Shown here piece after piece: positions 19,640-27,855 of a stretch of 64,000 bases of DNA. The notes under the pieces are model-generated. The model was not told the DNA's origin and searched no databases. It saw only the letters and a list, made by a program, of their open reading frames with translations. Each line of letters opens with the position of its first letter. The stretch's first letter is position 1. The DNA is from Rhizobium oryziradicis. Lineage in GTDB: Bacteria; Pseudomonadota; Alphaproteobacteria; Rhizobiales; Rhizobiaceae. The DNA is taken from NCBI RefSeq assembly GCF_001939045.1, contig NZ_MKIM01000027.1, forward strand, positions 62,001 to 126,000, in the 5' to 3' direction. The translations under genes and the position numbers were made by a program.

Positions 19640-21078
19640 TGAGACGTAACCGTAAAGTAAAGATCCTTGCAACATTGGGACCCGCTTCGCAAGACGAAGC
19701 CATGATCCGCAAGTTGCACGAGGCAGGGGCGGATCTTTTTCGCATCAACATGAGCCATGCCAGCCATGAGCTGATGCGTGAGGTTGTCAAGCGCATTCGC
19801 AATGTTGAGGCTGCCTGTGGTCGCCCGATTGGCATTCTGGCTGACCTTCAGGGGCCAAAACTGCGCGTGGGTAAATTTGCCAATACGACGGTTGAATTGG
19901 CGGCGGGCCAGACCTTTACCCTCGACAACAACGAAGCGCTGGGTGACAACACCCGTGTTTATCTTCCCCATCCTGAAATTCTCGAAGCAGTCAAGCCGGG
20001 TGATCGCCTGCTGATCGACGATGGCAAGCTGCATTTGCGCGCCGAAAAATGTGACGGCAAGAGCATTGTGTGCACAGTTATTGCCGGCACCAAGATTTCC
20101 GACCGCAAGGGCGTGAGCCTGCCGGACACCATTCTGGCCTCTGGCGTGCTGACCGACAAGGACCGCGCCGACCTGGATGCCGTGCTGGCCACCAATGAAA
20201 TCGACTGGGTGGCGCTGTCCTTCATTCAGCGTCCTCAGGATCTGACCGAAGTTCGCAAGATTGCGGGCCACCGCGTTGGCCTGATGTCGAAAATCGAAAA
20301 GCCACAGGCTATTGATTGCATTGATGAAATCATCGAGCTGTCGGATGCCTTGATGGTCGCCCGTGGTGACCTGGGTGTTGAAATGCCGCTTGAAGCCGTG
20401 CCCGGCATTCAAAAGCAGCTGATTCGTGCCTGCCGCCGCGCTGGTAAGCCGGTGGTGGTTGCAACCCAGATGCTGGAATCGATGATCACCTCGCCGGTGC
20501 CAACCCGCGCCGAAGTGTCTGACGTGGCAACCGCCGTGTTTGAAGGCGCAGACGCGGTGATGTTGTCGGCAGAATCGGCCTCTGGTCAGTATCCGGTGGA
20601 AGCCGTATCGACCATGGCATCCATTGCCCGCACCATTGAGCGCGAGCCGCATTATCCAGGCATTATTTATGCGCAGCGCCCGCAGCCAGAAGCCACAGGC
20701 GCGGATGCGATTTCGCTGGCGGCCCGCCAGATTGCCGAAACGCTGAAGCTGAAGGCCATTGTTTGCTACACAGCGTCTGGCACCACCGGCATGCGCGCCT
20801 CGCGTGAGCGCCCGGAAGTGCCAATTCTGGCTTTGTCTCCTGTCGTTCAGACGGCGCGTCGTCTGTCTGTTGTCTGGGGCTTGCATTGCGTGGTGGCCGA
20901 AGAGCCAACCGATCTTGACGATATGGTCAACCGCGCTTGCAAAATCGTTGTGTCGGAAGAGTTCGGTGAGCCGGGAGATCGGGTGATCATCTCAGCCGGT
21001 GTGCCGCTTGGTACGCCCGGTGCAACCAATATGCTCCGCATTGCCTATATTTCGGCCGATGGCCAGTCGGGTGTCTGA
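19639..21078 (+). CDS. pyk: Pyruvate kinase
   Basis: 479 residues, the normal bacterial size. It transfers phosphate from phosphoenolpyruvate to ADP. Seen are KILATLGPAS at the N-terminus, the MSKIEKP lysine, the active-site VARGDLGVEMP, TQMLESMI with the K+/Mg2+ site, and TASGTTGMRASRERP in the C-terminal regulatory domain. The ATG at 19639 overlaps the stop of the DUF1036 gene and has AGGAAGG upstream; a GTG one codon earlier is also in frame. A strong terminator follows. Confidence 0.96.
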   Translation: MRRNRKVKILATLGPASQDEAMIRKLHEAGADLFRINMSHASHELMREVVKRIRNVEAACGRPIGILADLQGPKLRVGKFANTTVELAAGQTFTLDNNEALGDNTRVYLPHPEILEAVKPGDRLLIDDGKLHLRAEKCDGKSIVCTVIAGTKISDRKGVSLPDTILASGVLTDKDRADLDAVLATNEIDWVALSFIQRPQDLTEVRKIAGHRVGLMSKIEKPQAIDCIDEIIELSDALMVARGDLGVEMPLEAVPGIQKQLIRACRRAGKPVVVATQMLESMITSPVPTRAEVSDVATAVFEGADAVMLSAESASGQYPVEAVSTMASIARTIEREPHYPGIIYAQRPQPEATGADAISLAARQIAETLKLKAIVCYTASGTTGMRASRERPEVPILALSPVVQTARRLSVVWGLHCVVAEEPTDLDDMVNRACKIVVSEEFGEPGDRVIISAGVPLGTPGATNMLRIAYISADGQSGV

Positions 21079-21101
21079 TACACCGTAAATTTGAATGCTG
21101 A

Positions 21102-21136
21102 AGCCCGTCCGGTCTCTCACCGGGCGGGCTTTTTTA
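21102..21136 (+). terminator. Pyruvate kinase terminator overlapping the next stop codon
   Basis: A 12-pair stem (AGCCCGTCCGGT / ACCGGGCGGGCT, one mismatch) is followed by TTTTTT. The T-tract runs into the stop codon (21134-21136, minus strand) of the convergent hydrolase gene. Confidence 0.85.
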
Positions 21137-22144
21137 ATTGTTCGAGACCGCAATGGGGGCGTGAAACGCGCGCGCCATGGCTTGAAGATCGCGCGGCTTG
21201 CCTGCGATTTTTTCAAGGGCAGCAATGGCAATCTCTGTTGCAACGTAGTCTGGCTTATGGCCGACATTGCGCAGCCACACCAGCTCGGCTCCCGCAATAT
21301 CACGGGCAAGGCCTGTGGAATGGATATTGGCCAGCACAATATCATCACTATCGCCTGTGATAATCACGGTTGGTGCCTTTATCTCGCGGTAGCGTGGTGC
21401 CATGCGGCTGACGTAGCTGTGCAAATTGCTTACATCGATGGCGTTATAGCGAAAGGCGGCAGGCCGCAGCACAAGAGTAGGGGCGGCATTTGCGATATAA
21501 CCCACCGGCTGAGGATTGGGCGCAAAAACCGCACGAATGGCGGCTTTCATCCGCAGCTGACCTGCGAGAGGCGCAATGGTATGGGCGAAAATCGGGCCAA
21601 TGACCGGCATAGCCGTCAGCCTGTAATGCCAATCGACGCCGCCCGGCCAAGGATGGGTGGCCGGGGCAAGCAGCAGCAGGCCTCTGGTTTTTTCAGGGTG
21701 CAAAACGGCAAAGCTTGCGGCAACGGCACCGCCAAAGGAATGGCCGACGATGATGGCGCTTCTCATGCCAAGGGCGTCCATGGCCCGTGCGATCGTATTG
21801 GCCTGACCGTCTGGCGTGTCATTCTCCAGTCCACCTCTGTCTGAATAACCATGACCGGGGCGATCCACAAACAACAGCTCTGCCCGGCCACGCAAGTGTG
21901 GCAGGAACGGCATTGACTGGTCGAGCAGATTGCCGCTGGCACCATGAATGAACACGATAGGGGGTAGGTCTGCGGTGTCACCTGCCGGAACATGCAAGAC
22001 GTGAAGCGATAGATCACCAAGGGCTATGCGCTGCCCAACCGGCGGATGGGTTTTGGCAATTCTTGCTGTGATGATTGTGCCATAGGCAAAACAGGCCAGC
22101 AGCGAGAGTATGATGATGAATATCGTTGTTGCAAACCAATGCAC
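21134..22144 (-). CDS. Membrane-anchored alpha/beta hydrolase
   Basis: About 336 residues. An N-terminal hydrophobic segment (IFIIILSLLACFAYG) suggests a membrane anchor or uncleaved signal. The hydrolase core shows VFIHGASGN (oxyanion hole), DRPGHGYSDR, the nucleophile elbow VGHSFGGAVA, an acid in ITGDSDD, and the late His in RNVGHKPDY. The substrate is unknown. I choose GTG 22144 because AAGGAG is eight bases upstream; GTG 22153 is in frame but sits on the ribosome site. It is convergent to pyk and shares its terminator region. Confidence 0.85.
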   Translation of the reverse strand: MHWFATTIFIIILSLLACFAYGTIITARIAKTHPPVGQRIALGDLSLHVLHVPAGDTADLPPIVFIHGASGNLLDQSMPFLPHLRGRAELLFVDRPGHGYSDRGGLENDTPDGQANTIARAMDALGMRSAIIVGHSFGGAVAASFAVLHPEKTRGLLLLAPATHPWPGGVDWHYRLTAMPVIGPIFAHTIAPLAGQLRMKAAIRAVFAPNPQPVGYIANAAPTLVLRPAAFRYNAIDVSNLHSYVSRMAPRYREIKAPTVIITGDSDDIVLANIHSTGLARDIAGAELVWLRNVGHKPDYVATEIAIAALEKIAGKPRDLQAMARAFHAPIAVSNN

Positions 22145-22206
22145 TCTCAACACTCCTTGCTGCGCATATACTGCGCCAAAAACCGGCTTCGACCACGTAT
22201 AATTGT

Positions 22207-22246
22207 TTAAATCGGAATCGATTCCGATTTAAGGAATTATGCAGTA
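22207..22246. repeat. ATGCAG mosaic repeat, one-hairpin copy
   Basis: Bases 22207-22232 form a perfect 26-base palindrome (TTAAATCGGAATC and its complement), followed by GGAATTATGCAG. This is the central part of the longer repeat seen at 18819. It lies upstream of the alpha/beta hydrolase gene. Confidence 0.7.
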
Positions 22247-22303
22247 GGCTGTAAGGCTATACGATTTTATTGCTGTATCGGATTGGTCTTGCGGCGATTT
22301 ACA

Positions 22304-22350
22304 GCTTTGGTCCGAAAAGCGGGAACCAGTTTTCGAATAAATCCGATGCT
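22304..22350. repeat. CCGGTTTTC-family dispersed repeat
   Basis: Reads TTTGGTCCGAAAAGCGGGAA, then CCAGTTTTCG and CCGATGCT. Close relatives are at 32338, 36930 and 42163 and at both ends of the 699-904 element. Confidence 0.6.
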
Positions 22351-22393
22351 GTGGGGCGTGGACCTGTTTCCCGATCCATTGCTTCGGCCCGCC

Positions 22394-23011
22394 TTACGTG
22401 CGTGCCCCGGCCAGCTTTTCTGCAAGGTCGCTGAAGGCTTTTTGAGCGCTTCGGTCCGCCGGGTAGACATCGAGATAGTCTTGCCATGCCTTCATGGCTT
22501 TCTCGTCGCTGCCGGACTCGGTGAGAATGGTTGCCAGCATTTGTATCGCCGGGAAATATCGCGGCTCGATTTTCAGCACTTCGTTCAAATCACTGACCGC
22601 TTTGCGGACATTGCCCAGACTGTAATTCAACGTGGCGCGTTTCGCCCAACCTCTGGGATCCTTGGGGTCAAGAACAATCACTTGATCCAGAAAATCCAGC
22701 GCCGCAGCATTACGCTTTTCCCGCCGTGCCTTATCGGCCCATTGGGTCAGCAGATCTGCGGTGGCGCTGCCCGTATCGGCCCATTGCGTGACAAGATTGG
22801 CGGCAATGGTTTTGGCAACATCCGGGTTGCGCTCGCGCTTAAGCTCTTCCAGCAACTCTGTCGTGGATTTCGGCGCAGCTGAGCGGTCTTGCAGGCGCTC
22901 TATCGGTGGAGAGGCGGGCTTGCTATCGTCAGCGCATGCATAGCCAATGGTGCTGATCACGAGGATGCAGGTCGATAGAATCAAACGATGAACAGCATGA
23001 AAAAAGCGCAT
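22394..23011 (-). CDS. Exported TPR protein
   Basis: 205 residues from ATG 23011. A signal peptide (LILSTCILVISTIGYACA) is followed by a Ser/Pro linker and about three tetratricopeptide-like repeats (DFLDQVIVLDPKDPRGWAKR, DLNEVLKIEPRYFPAIQ, AWQDYLDVYPADRS). It is likely periplasmic, mediating protein contacts; partner unknown. A second in-frame ATG at 23032 lies on the other side of the hairpin that ends the upstream rpmJ transcript, so both candidate start codons are inside that stem. This placement could limit translation when the message reads through from rpmJ. Confidence 0.82.
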   Translation of the reverse strand: MRFFHAVHRLILSTCILVISTIGYACADDSKPASPPIERLQDRSAAPKSTTELLEELKRERNPDVAKTIAANLVTQWADTGSATADLLTQWADKARREKRNAAALDFLDQVIVLDPKDPRGWAKRATLNYSLGNVRKAVSDLNEVLKIEPRYFPAIQMLATILTESGSDEKAMKAWQDYLDVYPADRSAQKAFSDLAEKLAGART

Positions 23012-23040
23012 GAGAGACAATCTATCTCGCATGCGCTTTT
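23004..23040 (-). terminator. rpmJ terminator overlapping the TPR gene start
   Basis: On the minus strand, a stem with arms GCGCATG and CATGCGC and inner GAGA/TCTC pairing is followed by TTTTTT. It is preceded by AAAA, so it may work both ways. It begins 83 bases after the L36 stop and contains the TPR gene start codons. Confidence 0.75.
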
Positions 23041-23122
23041 AATCAAACTGAATTCTGCATTTCACAGCCAATCTGCGTTTTTGTTGGATAACGCAGTGCT
23101 CCATAAAGGAGAGAATTGGCAA

Positions 23123-23248
23123 TCAGCCCTGACGAGCTTTGAAACGAGGGTTCATCTTGTTGATGATGTATACACGGCCCTTGCGGCGAACCAAACGGTT
23201 GTCGCGGTGACGAGCCTTAAGCGCTTTCAGCGAATTCTTGATCTTCAT
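23123..23248 (-). CDS. rpmJ: 50S ribosomal protein L36, zinc-free type
   Basis: 41 residues, [19 protein letters not shown] then [20 protein letters not shown]. This is the ykgO-like L36 form: it is strongly basic and aligns with L36 but has none of the Cys/His residues of the zinc-ribbon form. It is part of the large ribosomal subunit. The gene is monocistronic with a terminator 83 bases downstream. The flanks hold nothing else: 23249-23418 is an empty leader region. Confidence 0.95.
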   Translation of the reverse strand: MKIKNSLKALKARHRDNRLVRRKGRVYIINKMNPRFKARQG

Positions 23249-23418
23249 TTTACGATCCGCACGGTTGCCAGGGAATTATTATATTCCGCCGGGAAGTAAT
23301 AGATTGAAAGCACGCCTTGAGGCGCGCTGGTTCAGGGTTGGTGGCACATACCCCGGCTAAACCCTCCATGTCAACCGCAAACGCTGCAAATCAACAGGCT
23401 CAAGCCGGTTTTTTGGGC

Positions 23419-24471
23419 TTAAAACAGTTCGGTCACATGCCCCATTTTGCGGCCGGGGCGCGCCTCGGCCTTTCCATAGAGGTGCACAACCACGTTGCGC
23501 TTTGCCAGCCAGTCGCTAAGCGCATCAATGTCGTCACCAATAAGATTTGTCATGATGCAATCGGAATGGCGGTTGGTGGCTCCCAGCGGTAAGCCAGCGA
23601 CGGCGCGAATATGCTGCTCGAACTGGGAGATCACGCAGGCCGCTTCCGTCCAGTGGCCGGAATTGTGCACGCGGGGTGCCATTTCATTGGCAATCAATGT
23701 GCCATCCGCCATCAGGAAAAATTCAATGCCGACCACGCCGACATAATTCATGCCTGAGAGCAGCTTTGCCGCTGCCTGACGCGCCATCTCTGCCGTTTGG
23801 GCAGAAATGTGAGCGGGCAGGGTGGAGGTGTGCAAAATGCCATCCCGATGCACATTCTCGGCCGGATCATAGCAGGCAATGTCGTCGTCTTTTGTTCTGG
23901 CGGCAATGATCGAAATTTCGCGCTCAAAAGCAATGAAGCCTTCAAGAATCAGCGGCACGGAGCCAAGTGCTGCATAACCGCCATTGGCATCATCGCCCTT
24001 GCGGTAGACCCGCTGACCTTTGCCATCATAGCCGAAACGACGGGTTTTTAGCACACCTTGACCGCCAAACTCGGCAAGAGCTGCTTCCAGATCGGCCTGA
24101 CTGTCCACCGCGCGGAACGGGGCTGTGCTAATGCCACTGGCGTTGAGAAACTGCTTTTCCAGCAGACGGTCTTGTGAGACTTCCAGCGCCTTGGCAGGGG
24201 GGTAGACGGCAATTGTGCGTTCAAGGGCGGTCGCTGCCTCCACCGGCACATTTTCAAATTCATAGGTGATGACATCACATTGTGCGGCGAGTGCTTCAAG
24301 AGCCGCAGGATCGGCATAATCGGCAACGATCTGCTGATTGGCCACCTGTGCTGCCGGGCAGTCTGCCTGCGGTTCCAGCACAATCGTCTTGATGCCCAGT
24401 TTGGCGGCCGCCATGGCCAGCATGCGGCCAAGCTGGCCGCCGCCGATAATTCCAATTGTCTGAACGCTCAT
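23419..24471 (-). CDS. purK: N5-carboxyaminoimidazole ribonucleotide synthase
   Basis: 350 residues of the ATP-grasp superfamily. PurK carboxylates AIR with ATP and bicarbonate in purine synthesis. Seen are the N-terminal [32 protein letters not shown] (nucleotide binding), [13 protein letters not shown] and [20 protein letters not shown] with the metal-binding acidic and Asn residues. Its ATG overlaps the stop of purE by four bases (ATGA), so the pair is translationally coupled. Confidence 0.96.
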   Translation of the reverse strand: MSVQTIGIIGGGQLGRMLAMAAAKLGIKTIVLEPQADCPAAQVANQQIVADYADPAALEALAAQCDVITYEFENVPVEAATALERTIAVYPPAKALEVSQDRLLEKQFLNASGISTAPFRAVDSQADLEAALAEFGGQGVLKTRRFGYDGKGQRVYRKGDDANGGYAALGSVPLILEGFIAFEREISIIAARTKDDDIACYDPAENVHRDGILHTSTLPAHISAQTAEMARQAAAKLLSGMNYVGVVGIEFFLMADGTLIANEMAPRVHNSGHWTEAACVISQFEQHIRAVAGLPLGATNRHSDCIMTNLIGDDIDALSDWLAKRNVVVHLYGKAEARPGRKMGHVTELF

Positions 24472-24968
24472 GGTGCCTCGTCGGTGGGATAGTCTGCAAC
24501 AGCGGCGGTCTGGGCAAAGGTCCAGTCTTCCAGCCGCTCAAAAAGATCTTCGTCATGCAGGGCCAGCACGCGGGCCGCCAAAAGGGCGGCATTGACGGCA
24601 CCGGCGCGGCCAATGGCCAGCGTACCAACCGGAATGCCGGCTGGCATTTGCACAATCGAATAAAGGCTGTCCAGACCGGACATGGTTTTGGATTGCACCG
24701 GCACGCCAAACACTGGCAGCGATGTCATGGAGGCCACCATGCCCGGCAGATGAGCGGCACCACCGGCTCCGGCGATGACCACCTGAAAGCCTTCATCGCG
24801 GGCTCCCTTGGCGAAAGCCACCATGCGATCCGGTGTGCGATGGGCGGAAACGATGCGCGCTTCATAGCTGATGCCCAAGGCATCGAGCGTGTCTGCGGCG
24901 TTTTTCATGGTTTCCCAGTCAGACTGGCTTCCCATGATGATGGCAACGGGTGGTCTTTCGTCGTGCAT
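24468..24968 (-). CDS. purE: N5-carboxyaminoimidazole ribonucleotide mutase
   Basis: 166 residues, class I PurE. The N-terminal [12 protein letters not shown], the [11 protein letters not shown] histidine motif and [14 protein letters not shown] form the active site that moves the carboxyl group from N5 to C4. It is the first gene of the purEK pair and precedes purK with a four-base overlap. No purine riboswitch or PurR-type operator is recognisable in the short upstream gap. GGAGGAG lies ahead of the ATG. Confidence 0.96.
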   Translation of the reverse strand: MHDERPPVAIIMGSQSDWETMKNAADTLDALGISYEARIVSAHRTPDRMVAFAKGARDEGFQVVIAGAGGAAHLPGMVASMTSLPVFGVPVQSKTMSGLDSLYSIVQMPAGIPVGTLAIGRAGAVNAALLAARVLALHDEDLFERLEDWTFAQTAAVADYPTDEAP

Positions 24969-25006
24969 GGGCGGCCTTCTCCTCCTTAAGCACTCAAGTC
25001 TTGGGC

Positions 25007-25210
25007 TCAGGCAATAATGTCGGGTATCATCTGATCTTCTAAAGATGTCAGCCTGTCCTTGATCGCAAGCTTCTTCTTCTTCATCCGCTGGATTCTGAGT
25101 GCGTCGCAGCCAACCTTGATCATCGCATTGATAGCCGCGTCATAGTCTTCATGCTCCTGACGAAGACGTGCGAGCTGAAGCCTTGTATCTGCCTCTTCCT
25201 GATCCGCCAT
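25007..25210 (-). CDS. YdcH/DUF465-like small coiled-coil protein
   Basis: 67 residues from ATG 25210. It is almost entirely helical and charged: [20 protein letters not shown], then [20 protein letters not shown], the DUF465 pattern of a long antiparallel helix pair. Function is unknown. The reading frame stays open upstream to 25354 but the added residues do not resemble the family. It ends 39 bases before the purE start on the same strand, and lies back to back with a second DUF465-like gene on the plus strand. Confidence 0.82.
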   Translation of the reverse strand: MADQEEADTRLQLARLRQEHEDYDAAINAMIKVGCDALRIQRMKKKKLAIKDRLTSLEDQMIPDIIA

Positions 25211-25442
25211 TGTGCTGTCCCCAATCTTGCTCTGCTGCATCTTCATCTGATGCAAATTGTGATCGCGCAAGCTCCTATCATTAAACAGCGGTAACGGGAA
25301 GTTAGCCGTAACCACGAAATTGCCGCTGTTATTCCTTGTTTTGACCTTAGACAATCGCAGCGGATCGTGTCACACTCCTGTCGTAAACCAAAGAGCTCCA
25401 GCGATGGAAGCTGGAGGTGGAAAAAAGGAAGGACGAAATCAG

Positions 25443-25616
25443 ATGACCATTCAGGCTCATATTGAATCGCTTGCCAAGAAACATGAAGATCTGGAGGATA
25501 AGCTTCATGTTGCCCTTTCCTCACCCTCAATCGACGATGCCGAAATTTTGGAAATCAAGCGTAACAAGCTGCGCCTCAAGGATCAAATGCAGAAATTGAA
25601 GTCGACACGACATTGA
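25443..25616 (+). CDS. YdcH/DUF465-like small coiled-coil protein, second copy
   Basis: 57 residues from ATG 25443: IESLAKKHEDLEDKLHVALS, then EILEIKRNKLRLKDQMQKLK. The EIKRNKLRLKDQ motif is the DUF465 hallmark (compare [12 protein letters not shown] in the divergent neighbour). GGAAGGACG lies ahead of the start. The two genes are divergent around 25211-25442 and probably arose by duplication; they share the family pattern but differ at many positions. Role unknown. Confidence 0.85.
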   Translation: MTIQAHIESLAKKHEDLEDKLHVALSSPSIDDAEILEIKRNKLRLKDQMQKLKSTRH

Positions 25617-25770
25617 TCGCGCCGCATTTCGCATCTTGAATCGCGTTTAAGCTCCTGCGTGCTTGTTCATCCGCTCTCGGCTTGAACATCAGGCATGCAG
25701 CGGTGACAATGGTCACCGTGGCGCTCGTCATCATCACTGGTGAGAGCAGCTTAAGGGCATGGCGCAACAT
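25576..25770 (-). CDS. Possible small membrane protein
   Basis: A 64-residue frame from ATG 25770 with one hydrophobic stretch (SPVMMTSATVTIVTAACLMF) then a polar tail. It overlaps the last 41 bases of the plus-strand DUF465 gene in antisense. I do not recognise the family, and there is no strong ribosome site. The hydrophobic segment and lack of a competing gene over most of it are the only arguments in favour. Confidence 0.3.
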   Translation of the reverse strand: MLRHALKLLSPVMMTSATVTIVTAACLMFKPRADEQARRSLNAIQDAKCGAINVVSTSISAFDP

Positions 25771-25865
25771 GCGAAACACCGAGTTTAAAATTATCAGGCT
25801 TCGAAGTGCTGATCGCCTTCGGAGCCTTTTTACAAACTATGATAGATGACAGAAAATCGAACCGG

Positions 25866-26126
25866 TCAGGACCAGAACTGGTCGAGCCAAAGGTTCATGC
25901 GGTTAAAGCCCGTATTGTTCACCGAGTAAACCCGCTTTGTGCCGTCATTGGCCACGGTGACCAGGTTGCAATCGAGCAAGGCCTTGAGATGCTGCGACAC
26001 AGCCGGGCGGCTGATGGGCAGGCCTTGCGCCAGATCATTCACTGTTTTGGGGGAACGCCGCAACTGTTCCAGCAGGTAGCGGCGATTGGGGTCGGCAATT
26101 GCTGCGAAAGGATCTGTTGTGGTCAT
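25866..26126 (-). CDS. Short ArsR-family winged-helix regulator
   Basis: 86 residues, shorter than the usual 100-120. DPNRRYLLEQLRRSPKTVND is followed by the recognition helix SRPAVSQHLKALLDCNLV and the wing VANDGTKRVYSVN. No metal-binding ELCVC-type motif is present, so it is not an obvious metal sensor. The C-terminus stops at LDQFWS, where related regulators that pair with SRPBCC proteins carry a further helix. It lies 119 bases downstream of the TauE-type exporter on the same strand and could regulate it; that is a guess from position. Confidence 0.82.
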   Translation of the reverse strand: MTTTDPFAAIADPNRRYLLEQLRRSPKTVNDLAQGLPISRPAVSQHLKALLDCNLVTVANDGTKRVYSVNNTGFNRMNLWLDQFWS

Positions 26127-26245
26127 GGCGAAAAGCTACGCCATGACTTTTTATTAAGCAAGTACAATTGTGTGAAATTGCAAATACAATTTTACCTCGA
26201 TTTAGGCCTTGGTGAAGTGACCGGGGCTGCCGCTTGAAACGGCAA

Positions 26246-27013
26246 TTACAGCAAGGCCAATCCATCCCACAGCAGTTTCAACCCCGCCAGCAGAGTCGCG
26301 CCATAGATCAGCGGGTAAAAAACCTGCGGTTTAAGTCGTCGCACAATGAAGGCTCCGGCCATGGTGGAAAGAAATGCCAAGGGCAAAAGCGTCAGCGATG
26401 CGGTGAAGTTTTTGAGATCCAACTGCCCCAGCGCCACATAGGGGATGATTTTGATGGCGTTGAGAATGGCAAAAAAACGCACGCTGGTGCCGGTATAGGC
26501 TCTGGGATCGAGCTTGAGGGGTAGGGCGTAAATCTCAAAGGGTGGGCCACCAGCATGGGAGATGAAGCTGCCGTAGCCTGCAATTGTGCCCCACAGCCCG
26601 GCGCGAATGGGCCGTTGCGGTGCAGGTTTGATGTCATCATGGCTTAAACCCTTCAGCCGATTGACAAAATAGCGGCCAGCAAAAATCACGGTGATGGTGC
26701 CCAGCACCAGCCGCATGGCGTCCGCAGGAACGATATTGGAGGTCATCCAGCCAAGGGCAATGCCGATGATGCCGCCGGGAAGCAGTAAAAACAGGGTCTT
26801 GCGGTCATTGTGCATGCGCCAGGCATAGAGCGCCACCCAATCCATCACGATCAGGATCGGCAGAAAAATCGCTGCCGCCTGCATGGGAGAGACCGCAAGG
26901 GCCAGAAGCGGAACGCCCAGCAGACTGAAGGCACCACCCAACCCGCCTTTGGACAGGCCAACCAGCACAACGGCGGGAACGGCTGCGAGAAAGAACGTCA
27001 GATCATGCAGCAT
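26246..27013 (-). CDS. TauE/SafE-family membrane exporter
   Basis: 255 residues with about eight membrane segments, e.g. FFLAAVPAVVLVGLSKGGLG and LALAVSPMQAAAIFLPILIV. The first repeat GLSKGGLGG and second HAGGPPFEIYALP are typical of the TauE/SafE family, which exports sulphite, sulphoacetate or related organosulphur anions. The substrate cannot be read; no sulphonate-degradation gene is nearby. Start chosen at MLHDLTFFLA (27013), because the longer frame adds a polar leader not expected before the first helix. Confidence 0.85.
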   Translation of the reverse strand: MLHDLTFFLAAVPAVVLVGLSKGGLGGAFSLLGVPLLALAVSPMQAAAIFLPILIVMDWVALYAWRMHNDRKTLFLLLPGGIIGIALGWMTSNIVPADAMRLVLGTITVIFAGRYFVNRLKGLSHDDIKPAPQRPIRAGLWGTIAGYGSFISHAGGPPFEIYALPLKLDPRAYTGTSVRFFAILNAIKIIPYVALGQLDLKNFTASLTLLPLAFLSTMAGAFIVRRLKPQVFYPLIYGATLLAGLKLLWDGLALL

Positions 27014-27201
27014 GGGTATATTTCTTGGTTTTATCTGGCATTTTATGGTGTCCTGCTGCTGAAGAGCGCTATGGCTTTTGCAATTCATGCTGACGGAATT
27101 ATGCAAGAGTGTTGATCCTTGCGTCAGTCCGGTCTATCGAATTCCAACATTTGTGGCGAGACCTTTCGCCGACGCCAACAGAAAAGAAGACGGAAACCAC
27201 C

Positions 27202-27855
27202 ATGAGCAAACAAGAAGACCGCTGCCGCCTGGTTCTCATCACGCCACAGATGAGTGATGGGCACGCGCTGGCCACTCTGGTGGGCGATGCGTTGCGCGGT
27301 GGCGATGTGGCGTCTGTGATTATTCCGCAATATGATCTCGACGATGGTGCCTTCCAGGTGCTGACTGAGGCGGTGGTGCCGGTGGTGCAAGAGGCGGGTG
27401 CCGCAGCCCTTGTTGTTGATAACAGCCGGGTTGCAGGCCGGGTGAAGGCCGATGGCCTGCATGTGATTGGCAATCGCGAGCTTGTGGCCGAGATGGTGGA
27501 AAAATTTTCGCCCAAGCTGATTGTCGGGGCAGGTGGGGCTTCTGAGCGCCACACGGCACTTGAAGTGGGCGAGGCAACCCCGGATTACATGTTCTTTGGC
27601 AAGCTGGATGGCGACATCAAGCCGGAAGCGCATTCCAAAAATCTCGCACTTGGCGAATGGTGGGCGTCTATGGTGTCCATACCCTGCATTGTTATGGGTG
27701 GTGCTGATCCTGCCTCTGCTTTGGCGGTTGCCGAAACCGGAGTTGAATTTGTGGCGCTGTCGAAGGCAGTTTTTGCCGATCCAGCCGAGGCTGCAACCAT
27801 TGTGGCCAGAATAAATGCGGAGCTTGACGAAAAAGCGCCACGGTTTGCAGATTGA
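27202..27855 (+). CDS. Thiamine-phosphate synthase-like protein
   Basis: 217 residues of the ThiE/TenI TIM-barrel type: CRLVLITPQMSDG, VVDNSRVAGRVKADGLHVIG (the ADGLH block), VGAGGASERHTALEVGE, then VMGGADPASALAVAETGVEF and a final ALSKAVFADP. ThiE joins HMP-PP and the thiazole phosphate to thiamine phosphate. Several motifs differ from classical ThiE: the GASERH and YMFFGKL segments replace the usual pyrophosphate-binding G-S-H and G-P-[IV]-F forms. No TPP riboswitch or other thi gene is adjacent, so a divergent paralogue is possible. The stop overlaps the next start by four bases. Confidence 0.75.
   Translation: MSKQEDRCRLVLITPQMSDGHALATLVGDALRGGDVASVIIPQYDLDDGAFQVLTEAVVPVVQEAGAAALVVDNSRVAGRVKADGLHVIGNRELVAEMVEKFSPKLIVGAGGASERHTALEVGEATPDYMFFGKLDGDIKPEAHSKNLALGEWWASMVSIPCIVMGGADPASALAVAETGVEFVALSKAVFADPAEAATIVARINAELDEKAPRFAD

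Noticed and set aside
19543..20886. 447-residue minus-strand frame over pyruvate kinase
   Set aside because: Antisense shadow; composition rich in Arg/His/Gln and no recognisable domain.
27109..27201. TPP riboswitch before the ThiE-like gene
   Set aside because: The leader is under 100 bases and I see no THI-box sequence (no CUGAGA or similar conserved core).
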